Source of the DNA: an uncultured Pelagimonas sp.
GTDB taxonomy: Bacteria; Pseudomonadota; Alphaproteobacteria; Rhodobacterales; Rhodobacteraceae
Direction of reading: 5' to 3'
DNA: 64,000 nucleotides
Assembly: GCA_947497905.1 (NCBI GenBank)
Contig: CANMIH010000001.1
Span: 434,001-498,000 of the forward strand
Shown here: positions 43,011 through 52,716 of the stretch, in pieces
How the letters are laid out: every line of letters starts with the position of its first letter
Position numbering within the stretch: position 1 is the stretch's first letter
Program-made: the position numbers and the translations under genes
Notes under the pieces: model-generated
What the model was told of the DNA's origin: nothing
Databases searched by the model: none
Seen by the model: the letters and a program-made list of their open reading frames with translations, nothing else

Positions 43011-45014
43011 TTATCCGGTGATGCGGGGCCGCCCCGAGGCCTCTGCCGTCACCTCGGCATCAAAAAACACCTTCTGGTTTTCAACCTGAGCGGTGCGCAT
43101 GTCGCGGTGAGTGCTAACATGGATGTCTTCCGCGCCCGAGGCTTCTGCCGCGCTACGGGCGGCCTCTGACAGGGTGCTCTCCAAGAAACTCATAGCCGCC
43201 TCAACGTCGTTGAAATCTTTGGGGCCGCTCTCCAGATGTGCCCGAAAAAGCCCTTCGGACGGACTGGTGAGCGAGGCACTGCGGCGCAGGGTGATCCGCC
43301 CAACCACAGCGCCGATGGCATTGGCAACATGGGCATGGCTTGGCAACGACATGGGGCAATGCAGCATCTCGCCCACGGCGGGATAATAGGTGGCTGCAGA
43401 GGCGCCCAAACCAATAACAGGCAGGTTGAGGCCAGCATTTAGTTTTAGCAATCCGCGGTGTTCGGCCAACCCCCGGTGGGTGAGAACATGGCGGGCCAGA
43501 TCCTGGGCGGGCAGGCCAAAGTCATGCGCGTCTTCAGCAAACGCGGTTTCCAGCAGGGCAATGCCGGTTTGATGGGTCAGCTGGTTGATAATGCGTTCCG
43601 CCAATTCTTTTGCCGATCCCGCAACCATGGCGCCGGTTCCTATGCGTTGACGGGCGCAAAGTTCTAGCGCCATTTCAGCGGCCTTTGTATCCCAAGCATC
43701 CGCCCGCCCAAGCACATGGCTCGCGTCGGTGGGGGTGATAAACGACACCTGCACCAAGCCCCGTTCGATCAACCGTTTGAGCGAGCTTTGCTCAAGCCGG
43801 GTCTTCAATACGGCCCCAAGCGGGTGGATCTGGTCGCCAATCCGCTCAAGAAGTGCGCTGTCACGGGGACGCAGGCCGTCTTTACGCGCGCCGGGCACCG
43901 CTCGCACAAAGCGGGCGTAATGCTCGGACAGGGTGGTGCTGCGCAGCTGGCGATCGAGTTCTTCGTGGACCAGATCCGGAGCCATCATCGCCATAAGCGA
44001 TGTAGGCAAGACGCGGCGTGGTCCAAGGGTCAAGCCACCTTGCAACCCTTCGGTCACAATGTGCACCTCGCTGTCACCGCCAAGACCGGTCGTGCGCATC
44101 GCAACCGCCTCGACCATGGTGCGGTAGGGGCCGACGCGCGCGCCTTCTGGGTCAATGGCTGGACGACCATCGCGCAGCACGGCCACATCCGTGGTGGTGC
44201 CACCAATATCTGAGACAAGCGCATCGGTGGCGCCGGTCATCCAGCGCGCGCCAACAATACTGGCCGCCGGACCGCTAAGAATGGTCTCAATCGGGCGTTC
44301 CAACGCAAACTCTGCAGAAATCAACGCGCCATCGCCACGCACCACCATCAGCGGGGCGGTGACGCCCAGCTCTCCCAGCCGGGTCTGCGCCCGAGTGATC
44401 AGCCGGTCAATCATACCGATCAGGCGTGCGTTCAGAACGGCCGTCAGCGCGCGTTTTGGACCGTTTAACTTGGCGCTAAGGTGGTGAGAACAGCTCACCG
44501 GTTTGCCGGTGATCTCACCGATCATATCTTGCACGCGACGTTCGTGTGCCGTGTTGCGAGTGGCAAACTGTGCCGCCACCGCAAATCCTGACACATCGTC
44601 TTTATGGGCTTCGAGCCAGCTGCGCAGCGCGTCTTCATCCAAAGGCGTGGCCTGATTGCCCGCATGATCATGGCCACCATCAATGATGCAAAACGGTTCA
44701 TCGCCCAAGGCATCCGCCAGGCCATGCCGCTGCATGTTATCTTCGGTGAAACCCACCAGAACCAAGCCAATGCGTTCGCCTTGACCTTCGATCAGCGCGT
44801 TGGTGGCAAGTGTGGTCGAGAGCGAGGCAAGAGTGATCTTTGACGCATCAGCTCCTGCATCTTTGAGCACGGTTTCAACAGCCTTGCCGATCCCCTCGGC
44901 CAGATCATGGCGGGTTGTCAGCGACTTGGCCGCCGCAATCACGGTTTTCTCGTCTTCGATCAAAACAGCATCCGTATAGGTGCCGCCGGTGTCCACTCCT
45001 AGGGAAAGTGCCAT
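43011..45014 (-). CDS. Hydantoinase/oxoprolinase family ATPase subunit
   Basis: 667 residues of HyuA type: N-terminal domain with SLGVDTGGTYTDAVLIE (phosphate loop) and the main ATPase-like domain with DIGGTTTDVAVLRDGRP and VTEGLQGGLTLGPRR. Family members open 5-membered cyclic imides, amides or carbonyl-activated rings with ATP (hydantoins, 5-oxoproline, acetone-type substrates). No HyuB partner is seen, and the substrate is open. Divergent from the dehydrogenase gene at 45198 across a 183-base gap. Confidence 0.9.
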   Translation of the reverse strand: MALSLGVDTGGTYTDAVLIEDEKTVIAAAKSLTTRHDLAEGIGKAVETVLKDAGADASKITLASLSTTLATNALIEGQGERIGLVLVGFTEDNMQRHGLADALGDEPFCIIDGGHDHAGNQATPLDEDALRSWLEAHKDDVSGFAVAAQFATRNTAHERRVQDMIGEITGKPVSCSHHLSAKLNGPKRALTAVLNARLIGMIDRLITRAQTRLGELGVTAPLMVVRGDGALISAEFALERPIETILSGPAASIVGARWMTGATDALVSDIGGTTTDVAVLRDGRPAIDPEGARVGPYRTMVEAVAMRTTGLGGDSEVHIVTEGLQGGLTLGPRRVLPTSLMAMMAPDLVHEELDRQLRSTTLSEHYARFVRAVPGARKDGLRPRDSALLERIGDQIHPLGAVLKTRLEQSSLKRLIERGLVQVSFITPTDASHVLGRADAWDTKAAEMALELCARQRIGTGAMVAGSAKELAERIINQLTHQTGIALLETAFAEDAHDFGLPAQDLARHVLTHRGLAEHRGLLKLNAGLNLPVIGLGASAATYYPAVGEMLHCPMSLPSHAHVANAIGAVVGRITLRRSASLTSPSEGLFRAHLESGPKDFNDVEAAMSFLESTLSEAARSAAEASGAEDIHVSTHRDMRTAQVENQKVFFDAEVTAEASGRPRITG

Positions 45015-45197
45015 GCTCGTCCTCGTTCTGCGCGGGCTCGGCTTACAGCGCGCGCGGGGGAATGTCTGTTTGAATTCGACGACGTGGTGTCGTTTTTGCA
45101 GGCTTGTAACCCTGCGTCAGAATCTGTGTGGCGCAATTGTTGACTGTAGGTGGCGCCGCTAGATTGCGCGTCAGCACACAGGTTTCGGAGGCTCCCC

Positions 45198-46124
45198 ATG
45201 ACAGACACTTCTCATACCGCTGTTTTGGGCGCGGGGGTGATTGGGGCCAGCTGGACCGCGCTATTCTTGGCCTCTGGCCGATCGGTTACGGTGTTTGATC
45301 CAGATCCCGAAGCCGAGGCGAAGGTAAGGGCTTATGTCGAACGCGCCTGGACCGCGCTTGAGGATCTTGGGCTGACACAACGGGGCAACCCGGAGGCGAT
45401 GAGTTTCCATAACAGTGCTGCGGCGGCCGTTGAGGGCGCGGGTTTTGTTCAGGAAAACGTGCCAGAGCGCTTGCCAATCAAACAGGCGACATTTTCTGAA
45501 ATCGAGCCCGTCTTGCAGGAAGATGCCATCGTCGCCAGTTCGGCGTCTGGCCTGACGCTGACCCAGATGCAGACCGGGTGGCAAAACCCGGCGCGCTTTG
45601 TGCTGGGGCATCCTTTTAATCCGCCACATCTGATCCCGTTGGTCGAGTTGATGGAAAACGCACGCACCGGGGCGGGTGTTTTGGATGCAGCAGAGGCGTT
45701 TTACCAAGATGTCGGCAAAACCACGATCCGGCTGAACAAAGAGATTCCCGGCCATGTCGCAAACCGGCTGCAGGCGGCCATCTGGCGCGAGGCGATCCAT
45801 CTTGTCGAAAGCGGCGTCGCCAGCGTGGAAGATGTGGATAAGGCGGTTTCGGCCGGTCCCGGCCTGCGCTGGGCGGCGTTTGGGCCAACAACCACTTTTG
45901 GACTGGGGGCAGGGCAGGCAGGTCTTGCCGGGTTCTGTGATCATTTCACCGGCATGTTCAACGGGTGGTGGCAGGATATGGGCCAACCAACCCTGACGCC
46001 GGACACCATCAAGCTTCTGGTTGAGGGGTTGGACGAGAGTTTGCAGGGCGCCAATGTGAACGACATGGCTGCGATCCGCGATGCGCGCATTGTGGCGATG
46101 CAGAAAGCGTTGAACGAGGCCTAG
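45198..46124 (+). CDS. 3-hydroxyacyl-CoA dehydrogenase-type enzyme (carnitine/gulonate DH-like)
   Basis: 308 residues from ATG 45198. The N-terminal NAD site is TAVLGAGVIGASWTALFLAS with the Asp in VFDPDPE; the catalytic His lies in LGHPFNPPHLIPLVELM; the C-terminal helical domain follows. This layout matches soluble L-carnitine / L-gulonate / lambda-crystallin dehydrogenases rather than fatty-acid beta-oxidation multienzymes. Substrate not determined. It converges on the RpiR gene with a four-base overlap. Confidence 0.85.
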   Translation: MTDTSHTAVLGAGVIGASWTALFLASGRSVTVFDPDPEAEAKVRAYVERAWTALEDLGLTQRGNPEAMSFHNSAAAAVEGAGFVQENVPERLPIKQATFSEIEPVLQEDAIVASSASGLTLTQMQTGWQNPARFVLGHPFNPPHLIPLVELMENARTGAGVLDAAEAFYQDVGKTTIRLNKEIPGHVANRLQAAIWREAIHLVESGVASVEDVDKAVSAGPGLRWAAFGPTTTFGLGAGQAGLAGFCDHFTGMFNGWWQDMGQPTLTPDTIKLLVEGLDESLQGANVNDMAAIRDARIVAMQKALNEA

Positions 46125-46978
46125 GTGAATTTGCGGAACAGGCGGGTCTGATCGAAGGCCTGTTCCAGCGCATCGGTGCGCTCTTTGACCGTTTCCCAAT
46201 GTTCTTCCTGCACGGCGGCAATCAGGGATTCGACCAAGAGCATCAGGCTCATACCGGAATCCCATGCCGAGGGGACGGAAATGCGCCCTGCCAGTGTGTG
46301 ATCGGCTAAACGGTCCAGTGGGGACCGCCACTGATCGGTGAACAACACAAGCTTGGCCCCGCGGTTATGGGCCATTTCCCCCATGGTCAATGACTGGTTT
46401 TCATAGCGGCGGATATCAAACACCACAAAAACATCGCCGGGTTTGATGTCGAGAATGATATGCGGCCACGAGGCCTCGCCGGGGATCAACACCACATCCG
46501 GGCGGATCATTTGCAGGTGCAAATAGAGGCTGCGGGCCAGAGTGCTGCTCAGGCGGCCGCCGGTGATGTAAACGCGTCGATTTGGGTCGGCCAGCAATCC
46601 GCAGACCCCGTCAAAATCCCCAAGATCCATGTTTTCCAGAGTACGCCGGATATTGTCTTGCGCGGCTTCGGCATAGCGCGACAGGATATGTTCCTGCGGT
46701 AGGTGGGTTTGCCAGGTTTCTCTTTTGGAAACAGGGTCTTGAATCATTGCGCCTAACTCGGAACGCAACGCTGCCTGAAAGGTGGGGTAGCCCGCAAATC
46801 CAAGCTTTTGCACCAGCCGCGCCACGGTTGGCGTCGAGACGCCGGCCGCCGCCGCAAGCTCGGTTGTGCTGCCCAGTCCTGAGATCGGGTAATTGTCCAT
46901 GATGACGTCACTCAATTGCCGTTCCGCGCGGGTCATTTCTTCTTTTCGACTGATCAAGATTTCCGCAACGGTGGCCAT
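46121..46978 (-). CDS. MurR/RpiR-family transcriptional regulator
   Basis: 285 residues from ATG 46978 (GAGG before it; an ATG seven codons earlier is possible). The N-terminal HTH_6 (TELAAAAGVSTPTVARLVQK) is followed by a SIS domain at about 120-260 (DPNRRVYITGGRLSSTLARS), which usually binds sugar phosphates or related ligands. Divergent from the amidohydrolase-TRAP operon and separated by a repeat-rich control region (47001-47092), so it probably regulates that operon. Confidence 0.9.
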   Translation of the reverse strand: MATVAEILISRKEEMTRAERQLSDVIMDNYPISGLGSTTELAAAAGVSTPTVARLVQKLGFAGYPTFQAALRSELGAMIQDPVSKRETWQTHLPQEHILSRYAEAAQDNIRRTLENMDLGDFDGVCGLLADPNRRVYITGGRLSSTLARSLYLHLQMIRPDVVLIPGEASWPHIILDIKPGDVFVVFDIRRYENQSLTMGEMAHNRGAKLVLFTDQWRSPLDRLADHTLAGRISVPSAWDSGMSLMLLVESLIAAVQEEHWETVKERTDALEQAFDQTRLFRKFT

Positions 46979-47000
46979 AAGTGCCTCATATGAACGCATG

Positions 47001-47092
47001 TTTCTGAAGCGAAACTAACACTGACACGCATTCTGAAGCAATAGTTTCAGAAAAATATTGACGTGACACACATCCCTGAAGAAAACTCTTCA
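47001..47092. promoter_or_regulatory. RpiR-type operator repeats and divergent promoter region
   Basis: The word CTGAAG(C/A) occurs three times: TTTCTGAAGCGAAAC (47001-47015), CTGAAGCAATAGTTTCAG (47033-47050, a 5-bp dyad) and TGAAGAAAACTCTTCA (47077-47092, a 6-bp dyad). A TTGACG at about 47058 could be a -35 box for the rightward operon. The spacing puts the last dyad directly over the start region of the amidohydrolase gene. Confidence 0.6.
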
Positions 47093-47094
47093 CC

Positions 47095-47865
47095 ATGAAA
47101 CACGCCGAAACAGATTCGCTCTTTTCCGAGCCTGTGCATGTCGACCCCAAACCCGGGGCCGGTATCGTCATCTTGTGTGAACATGCCTCAAATCGCATTC
47201 CTGAAGGGTGTGATCTTGGGCTTACGCCTGAGGTGGCAACAAGCCACGCCGCCTGGGACCCCGGAGCGCTGGGAGTGGCCAAAGCCTTGGCTGAGCACCT
47301 GAAGGCGGCGCTGGTCTATGGCGGGTTGTCGCGTCTGTTGTATGACTGCAACCGCCCGCCCGAGGCGCCGAGCGCCATGCCCGAGAAAAGTGAAATCTAC
47401 GAAATCCCCGGAAATCAGGGGCTGTCGGCTCAGGATCGGCAGACGCGGGTGGATGGGATCTATGCCCCGTTCTGTGCCGCCGTCGCGGAAACATTGGCCC
47501 AGTCCGACCGCCCGGTCATCGTCACCATGCACAGTTTTACCCCGATCTACAAAGGCGCAGAGCGCGCGGTAGAAATTGGTGTGTTGCATGGGCGGGAACC
47601 GGCGCTGGCTAAGGCCATGATGGAGCGGTCCGACATGGGTACGCCGTTTAATGTGCAGCTGAATGAGCCCTATGGCCCGCAAGACGGGGTGGCACATTCG
47701 CTGGATCTGCACGGCTCAGACAATGGGCTGCGCAATGTGATGATCGAAATTCGCAATGATCTGATCCGGACGCCAGAGGAGGAGCGCAGGCTTGCTGCGC
47801 TTTTGGCGCCATGGATCTTACAGGCAATCGCCGATCTGCCGCAAAGCAGGGGTGAGGGGGGATAA
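47095..47865 (+). CDS. N-formylglutamate amidohydrolase-family protein
   Basis: 256 residues. Family signatures: GIVILCEHASNRIPEG near the start (metal-site region), VTMHSFTPIY and HGSDNGLRNVMIEIRND. Members hydrolyse N-formylglutamate or similar N-acyl/gamma-linked glutamate derivatives. First gene of the RpiR-linked operon; the TRAP genes follow three bases later. It may cleave a pathway glutamyl amide rather than the histidine-pathway intermediate. Confidence 0.85.
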   Translation: MKHAETDSLFSEPVHVDPKPGAGIVILCEHASNRIPEGCDLGLTPEVATSHAAWDPGALGVAKALAEHLKAALVYGGLSRLLYDCNRPPEAPSAMPEKSEIYEIPGNQGLSAQDRQTRVDGIYAPFCAAVAETLAQSDRPVIVTMHSFTPIYKGAERAVEIGVLHGREPALAKAMMERSDMGTPFNVQLNEPYGPQDGVAHSLDLHGSDNGLRNVMIEIRNDLIRTPEEERRLAALLAPWILQAIADLPQSRGEGG

Positions 47866-47867
47866 CC

Positions 47868-48449
47868 ATGACAGGCGCCATGCACGCCTTTATTCGCATC
47901 GTTGATGCGATCAATTACCGGATTGGCCGGGTTACCATGTATGGCATCTTTGTCATGATGGCGATCCTGCTCTGGTCGTCGATTTCAAAGACCTTCTTCA
48001 ACCCCACGCTCTGGACTCTTGAAATGGCGCAGTTTGCCATGGTGGCCTACTACATTCTGGGCGGGCCCTATTCGATCCAGATGGGATCAAACGTGCGGAT
48101 GGATCTGCTGTATGGCAACTGGAGCAACCGCCGCAAAGCGGCCATCGACACCATGACGGTGCTCTTCCTGATGTTCTATCTCGGCGTGCTTCTTTATGGC
48201 GGTCTCAGCTCGCTGGCCTACTCCTTTGGCTACTGGGGCACGGACCCGATTGCCTTCTTCACCGGATTGGTCACAGGGACCGAGGAAATCGGACGCATGG
48301 AGCGCTCGTCTACCGCATGGCGCCCCTATATCTGGCCCATCAAACTTATCATGGTCATTGGTGTCTTCCTGATGCTGCTGCAGGCCATTTCGGAACTATT
48401 CAAAGACATTCTGCGCCTGCGCGGAGAGGAGATCCCCCATGTCGTATGA
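47868..48449 (+). CDS. dctQ: TRAP transporter small permease (DctQ-type)
   Basis: 193 residues with four membrane helices (about 20-42, 48-70, 95-120 and 160-185), the typical DctQ topology, and conserved ILWSSISKTFFNPTLWTLEM at the second helix. It forms the small membrane subunit with the DctM protein encoded next, overlapping it by 11 bases. Confidence 0.9.
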   Translation: MTGAMHAFIRIVDAINYRIGRVTMYGIFVMMAILLWSSISKTFFNPTLWTLEMAQFAMVAYYILGGPYSIQMGSNVRMDLLYGNWSNRRKAAIDTMTVLFLMFYLGVLLYGGLSSLAYSFGYWGTDPIAFFTGLVTGTEEIGRMERSSTAWRPYIWPIKLIMVIGVFLMLLQAISELFKDILRLRGEEIPHVV

Positions 48450-49764
48450 GGTGATCGCGATCGCCATGTTCGCGTCGATGATGGCTATGCTGCTGTCGGG
48501 TCAGCGCGTGTTTGGCGCCATTGGTTTTGTGGCCGTGATTGCGGCACTGGCCCTTTGGGGGGACCGGGGAGGCTATGACATCGCCTTTTCCTCGGCCATG
48601 AAGCTGATGAAATGGTATCCGCTGCTGACTCTGCCGATGTTCATCTTCATGGGCTATGTCCTGTCGGAATCCAAAATCGCCGACGATCTCTATAAGATGT
48701 TCCACGTCTGGATGGGGGGCCTTAATGGCGGCCTCGCTATCGGGACTATCGGTCTGATGGTGCTGATCTCGGCCATGAACGGTCTATCAGTGGCAGGTAT
48801 GGCCATTGGCGCCACCATCGCACTGCCTGAGCTTTTGAAACGTGGCTATGACAAACGCATGGTCACGGGGGTGGTCCAAGCGGGATCCAGTTTGGGCATC
48901 CTTGTCCCGCCGTCGGTTGTGCTGGTGCTCTACGCCATGATCGCCCGTCAGCCGGTTGGCCAGCTGTGGCTTGCGGGTGTGGTGCCGGGTTTGATGATGG
49001 CGGCGATGTTCATCGCCTATATTGTGATCCGCTGTAAGCTGAACCCGACGCTGGGTCCGGTTCTGCCGAAAGAAGAACGTGACATTCCGATGAGCGAAAA
49101 GCTCGCCCTCCTGCGGGCTGGTCTGCTGCCGGTCGGAATTTTCGCGGCCATGATGGTGCCTTTTGTCAATGGCTGGACCTCGCTTGTGGAAAGCTCGGCA
49201 ATTGGTGCGATCACGGCCTTTATGGCTGCGGTTGTGAAGGGGCGCATGACCCGCGAAGTGTTCGAGTCCTCGGTGCGCAACACGCTTGGCATCTCCTGCA
49301 TGTTCATGTGGATTATTCTGGCGGCGCTGGCCTTTGGCGCGGTGTTTGATGGGTTGGGCGCGGTCAATGCGATCAAAGACCTGTTCACCGAACAGCTGGG
49401 CCTTGATCCCTGGATGATCCTGATCCTGATGCAGCTGAGCTTTATCCTCATGGGCACCTTCCTCGATGACACCGCGATGCTGGTGATTGTCGCGCCGCTC
49501 TATGTGCCGCTCGTCAAGGTGCTTGGCTTTGATCTGATCTGGTACGGCGTCCTGTATACTATCACCACCCAGATCGCCTATATGACGCCGCCCTTCGGTT
49601 ATAACCTCTTCCTGATGCGGGCCATGGCCCCGAAAGAGATCACGCTGAAGGATATCTACGGTTCGATCCTGCCCTTTGTCCTCGTGATGACCCTCGCGTT
49701 GAGCATCGTGATGATGTTCCCGCAGATCGCGCTGTGGCTGCCGGGCTATGTCTACAACAATTAA
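48439..49764 (+). CDS. dctM: TRAP transporter large permease (DctM-type)
   Basis: 441 residues with about twelve hydrophobic segments. Family patches: TLPMFIFMGYVLSES, GSSLGILVPPSVVLVLYAMI and FLDDTAMLVIVAPLYVPLVK. It is the sodium-driven import channel that accepts substrate from the DctP protein. The 5' end overlaps the dctQ gene by 11 bases. Confidence 0.93.
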   Translation: MSYEVIAIAMFASMMAMLLSGQRVFGAIGFVAVIAALALWGDRGGYDIAFSSAMKLMKWYPLLTLPMFIFMGYVLSESKIADDLYKMFHVWMGGLNGGLAIGTIGLMVLISAMNGLSVAGMAIGATIALPELLKRGYDKRMVTGVVQAGSSLGILVPPSVVLVLYAMIARQPVGQLWLAGVVPGLMMAAMFIAYIVIRCKLNPTLGPVLPKEERDIPMSEKLALLRAGLLPVGIFAAMMVPFVNGWTSLVESSAIGAITAFMAAVVKGRMTREVFESSVRNTLGISCMFMWIILAALAFGAVFDGLGAVNAIKDLFTEQLGLDPWMILILMQLSFILMGTFLDDTAMLVIVAPLYVPLVKVLGFDLIWYGVLYTITTQIAYMTPPFGYNLFLMRAMAPKEITLKDIYGSILPFVLVMTLALSIVMMFPQIALWLPGYVYNN

Positions 49765-49812
49765 CCAGAGCTCCGGCAAGGGGCCAGATTTCAACCAACT
49801 AGGAGTTAAACC

Positions 49813-50850
49813 ATGACGACAACGAGACGTAAGTTTCTGACCACCGCAGCGGTGGGTGCTGCGGCGGCGCCTTTGGCCACCCCAGCCATCGCACAGAGCC
49901 AGATCAAATGGCGCATGCAGACCTATGCTGGTTCGGCGCTGGCCGAGCATGTGGTCAAACCCGCGATTGACAAGTTCAACCAGATCGCAGGCGACCGCAT
50001 GCAGATCGAGCTGTTCTATGCAGACCAGCTTGTCCCAACTGGTGAACTGTTCCAGGCGATGCAGCGCGGCACCATTGACGCGGTTCAGTCGGATGATGAC
50101 AGCATGGCGTCGCCCACCGATGTCACTGTGTTTGGCGGCTATTTCCCCTTTGCCTCGCGTTACTCGCTCGACGTGCCTGTGCTGTTCAACCAGTACGGCC
50201 TGAATGAGATCTGGGACAAAGAATACTCGGCCGTAGGTGTGAAGCACATCAGCGCCGGTGCCTGGGATCCCTGCCATTTTGCCACCAAAGACCCGATCCG
50301 CAGCCTTGCAGACCTGAAAGGCAAGCGCGTCTTCACCTTCCCAACAGCGGGTCGGTTCCTGTCGCAGTTCGGCGTGGTTCCTGTGACCCTGCCGTGGGAA
50401 GACATCGAAGTTGCCATGCAGACAGGCGAGCTTGACGGCATCGCATGGTCAGGCATCACCGAAGACTACACCGTGGGTTGGGCTGATGTGACCAACTACT
50501 TCCTGACCAACAACATTTCGGGTGCATGGGCGGGATCGTTCTTCGCCAACATGGGCCGTTGGGAAGAGCTGCCTGCGGATCTGCAGACCCTGTTCCGTGT
50601 CTGCTGTGACCAGTCGCACTACTACCGCCAGTGGTGGTACTGGGGTGGTGAAGCCGACCTGCGCGTCAATGGCCCGAAAATGGAGCTCACTTCGATCCCC
50701 GATGAGGAATGGGCAACCGTGGAAGAAGCGGCATACAAGTTCTGGGATGAGATCGCAGCGGAAAGCCCCACCAAGGCCAAAGTTGTTGAAATCATCAAGA
50801 AGTACAACGCTGACATGCAAAAAGCAGGCCGTCCCTACCGCTACGGCTAA
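49813..50850 (+). CDS. dctP: TRAP substrate-binding protein (DctP-type) with Tat signal
   Basis: 345 residues beginning MTTTRRKFLTTAAVGAAAAP, a twin-arginine signal, then mature DctP with IKWRMQTYAGSALAEH, DLKGKRVFTFPTAGRFL (conserved Arg for carboxylate binding) and DGIAWSGITEDY. Periplasmic receptor for an organic acid or amino acid-like substrate. It lies 48 bases after dctM and ends the operon before a terminator. Confidence 0.93.
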   Translation: MTTTRRKFLTTAAVGAAAAPLATPAIAQSQIKWRMQTYAGSALAEHVVKPAIDKFNQIAGDRMQIELFYADQLVPTGELFQAMQRGTIDAVQSDDDSMASPTDVTVFGGYFPFASRYSLDVPVLFNQYGLNEIWDKEYSAVGVKHISAGAWDPCHFATKDPIRSLADLKGKRVFTFPTAGRFLSQFGVVPVTLPWEDIEVAMQTGELDGIAWSGITEDYTVGWADVTNYFLTNNISGAWAGSFFANMGRWEELPADLQTLFRVCCDQSHYYRQWWYWGGEADLRVNGPKMELTSIPDEEWATVEEAAYKFWDEIAAESPTKAKVVEIIKKYNADMQKAGRPYRYG

Positions 50851-50857
50851 AACATCT

Positions 50858-50883
50858 GGTGGCGCCCCCGTGGCGCCACCTTT
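50858..50883 (+). terminator. Intrinsic terminator after dctP
   Basis: A 9-bp perfect stem (GGTGGCGCC/GGCGCCACC) with a five-base loop is followed by TTT, eight bases after the dctP stop. Confidence 0.8.
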
Positions 50884-50977
50884 CCCGAAAGGTTGATCCA
50901 AACGTGACGTTTTGCGCTATCATATCGCTGGACATTGTATATACATGCCCGTCATCCGACGATGAAAGGGCAGTATA

Positions 50978-52666
50978 ATGGCGATTGCAGGCTTCCTGTT
51001 GCAAATCTTTGCGGCAACCATGTTGTTGCTGTTCGCGGTGCGTTTGGTGCGCACCGGGATCGAGCGACGCTTTGGATCTTTGTTTCAAAAAGTGTTGGTT
51101 GGTCACAATAACCCGGTTCTGGCCGGTGGCGCGGGGCTTGGCCTTGCGGTGATTATCCAAAGCTCGGCGGCCGTGGCTTTGCTGCTGACAGGGTTTGCCG
51201 CTGCGGGCATGGTGCCCTTTGGCATTGCCTTGGCGGGTGTGCTGGGTGCGGACCTTGGCAGCGCGCTGGTGATCCAGATCCTCTCTGTTGATCTCAGCTG
51301 GCTTCAGCCCGTGCTTCTGGCCGCTGGTGGCTGGATGTATCTCAAGGCAGATCGCTCAAACGTGCGGCTGATTGGGCGCATCTTGCTGGGCGTGGCCTTT
51401 ATTCTTATTTCACTGCAATTCCTGCGGGATGCAGTTGATCCCATTCGCAACAGCGCCTTTCTGCCTGCCGTTGCGGGGTATCTGGCAAATGACTATGTGA
51501 CCGCCTTTATCGTCGGGGCGGCACTGGCCTTTGTCATGCATTCCTCGGTTGCCGCCATCCTGATGTGTGTCACGCTGGTTCAGGTTGGCGCCTTGCCCTT
51601 TGAGGCCGGTCTGTCGCTGGTCTTGGGCGCGAACCTTGGCAGCGCTTTGATCCCGATCTGGCTCACCCGTGATCTTTCCGTTGGCCCGCGTCGGATACCG
51701 GTGGCCAATGCCATGGTCCGTGGGTCCGCCGCCTTTGTTCTTCTGCTAGCACTAAATCTATCCGGTATGGCCGCGTCTCTGATGATTGCAGGCCCCGGTC
51801 AGTCCTTGGTTCTGGCGCATATTGGCTTTAACGCGCTTGTGGCCGTGCTGTTCATCGGGTTTGCCAGCACGCTGGAACGCCCATTGACGCTGTTGATGCC
51901 GCAGAAGGCAGAAGAAACTGATCCGCTTGAACAATTCAGACGCCCCTTGAGCCCACTTGTGGACGCGGGCGACGCGCAGGCGGCTGTTGCCATGTCGTCG
52001 GTGCGTCAGGAGCTGTTGCAAATGGTGACCCAGATCGAGCGGATGTTCCGTCCGGTTCTGGATCTCTATGAACAAGATGATGCGGATGCGATTGCTGCGC
52101 TCTGGCAGCAGGATGATCTGGTCAACGACCAACTGGATGAGATCCGCAAGTTTGTCGCCCGAATGCCGCATAAGAAGATGAGCAAAGACGAAACCAAGGC
52201 CGCGCGTGGCTTGGTGGAATATGCCATCCGTCTGGAAGCCGCTGGTGACATCGTCTCACAACGCCTGACGCGGATCATTCAACGCAAACACAGCGAACGG
52301 GCGCAGTTCTCAACCACTGGCTGGAACGAGCTGGCGGACCTGCATGGGGAAATCCTCAAGAGCTTTGCGCTCGCCCGGCATGTTCTGCTGGTGGATGATC
52401 TGGAATGCGCGCGCCGTTTGGTGCTTGAAAAGGCTGAAGTCAAACGCATGGAGCGCGCCAGCCGTAAGGCGCACCTGCGTCGGTTGGAAAAAGGCACCAG
52501 CGAGAGCTTTCAAAGCTCTGACCTGCATCTCGAAACACTGCGCGCAATGCGCGACCTGCATGGGCATGTCTCAGCGGTTGCTTATCCGCGCTTGTATAAA
52601 AGTGGCCAGATTCTGGAAACACGTCTGGTTGTTGAAATGGAAACCGAAGACGCCGATCCGACATGA
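50978..52666 (+). CDS. Na+/Pi cotransporter-family protein with PhoU-like tail
   Basis: 562 residues. Residues about 1-300 are a NptA-type transporter with repeated QSSAAVALLLTGFA and HSSVAAILMCVTL motifs (two inverted halves with the QSS signature). Residues about 350-550 are a helical PhoU-like domain (MSKDETKAARGLVEYAIRLE). Expected sodium-coupled phosphate uptake or efflux at the inner membrane. Single gene with its own start after the TRAP terminator. Confidence 0.9.
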   Translation: MAIAGFLLQIFAATMLLLFAVRLVRTGIERRFGSLFQKVLVGHNNPVLAGGAGLGLAVIIQSSAAVALLLTGFAAAGMVPFGIALAGVLGADLGSALVIQILSVDLSWLQPVLLAAGGWMYLKADRSNVRLIGRILLGVAFILISLQFLRDAVDPIRNSAFLPAVAGYLANDYVTAFIVGAALAFVMHSSVAAILMCVTLVQVGALPFEAGLSLVLGANLGSALIPIWLTRDLSVGPRRIPVANAMVRGSAAFVLLLALNLSGMAASLMIAGPGQSLVLAHIGFNALVAVLFIGFASTLERPLTLLMPQKAEETDPLEQFRRPLSPLVDAGDAQAAVAMSSVRQELLQMVTQIERMFRPVLDLYEQDDADAIAALWQQDDLVNDQLDEIRKFVARMPHKKMSKDETKAARGLVEYAIRLEAAGDIVSQRLTRIIQRKHSERAQFSTTGWNELADLHGEILKSFALARHVLLVDDLECARRLVLEKAEVKRMERASRKAHLRRLEKGTSESFQSSDLHLETLRAMRDLHGHVSAVAYPRLYKSGQILETRLVVEMETEDADPT

Positions 52667-52716
52667 CGGCATAGGGGTCGGGGGATAGCCCCCCGGCCGG
52701 AGGAAAGGGAAAGCAC

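Noticed and set aside
48787-50277. A 496-codon open frame on the minus strand
   Set aside because: It lies entirely opposite dctM and dctP, is His/Arg/Gln-rich and shows no family motif; it is an antisense shadow of GC-rich codons.
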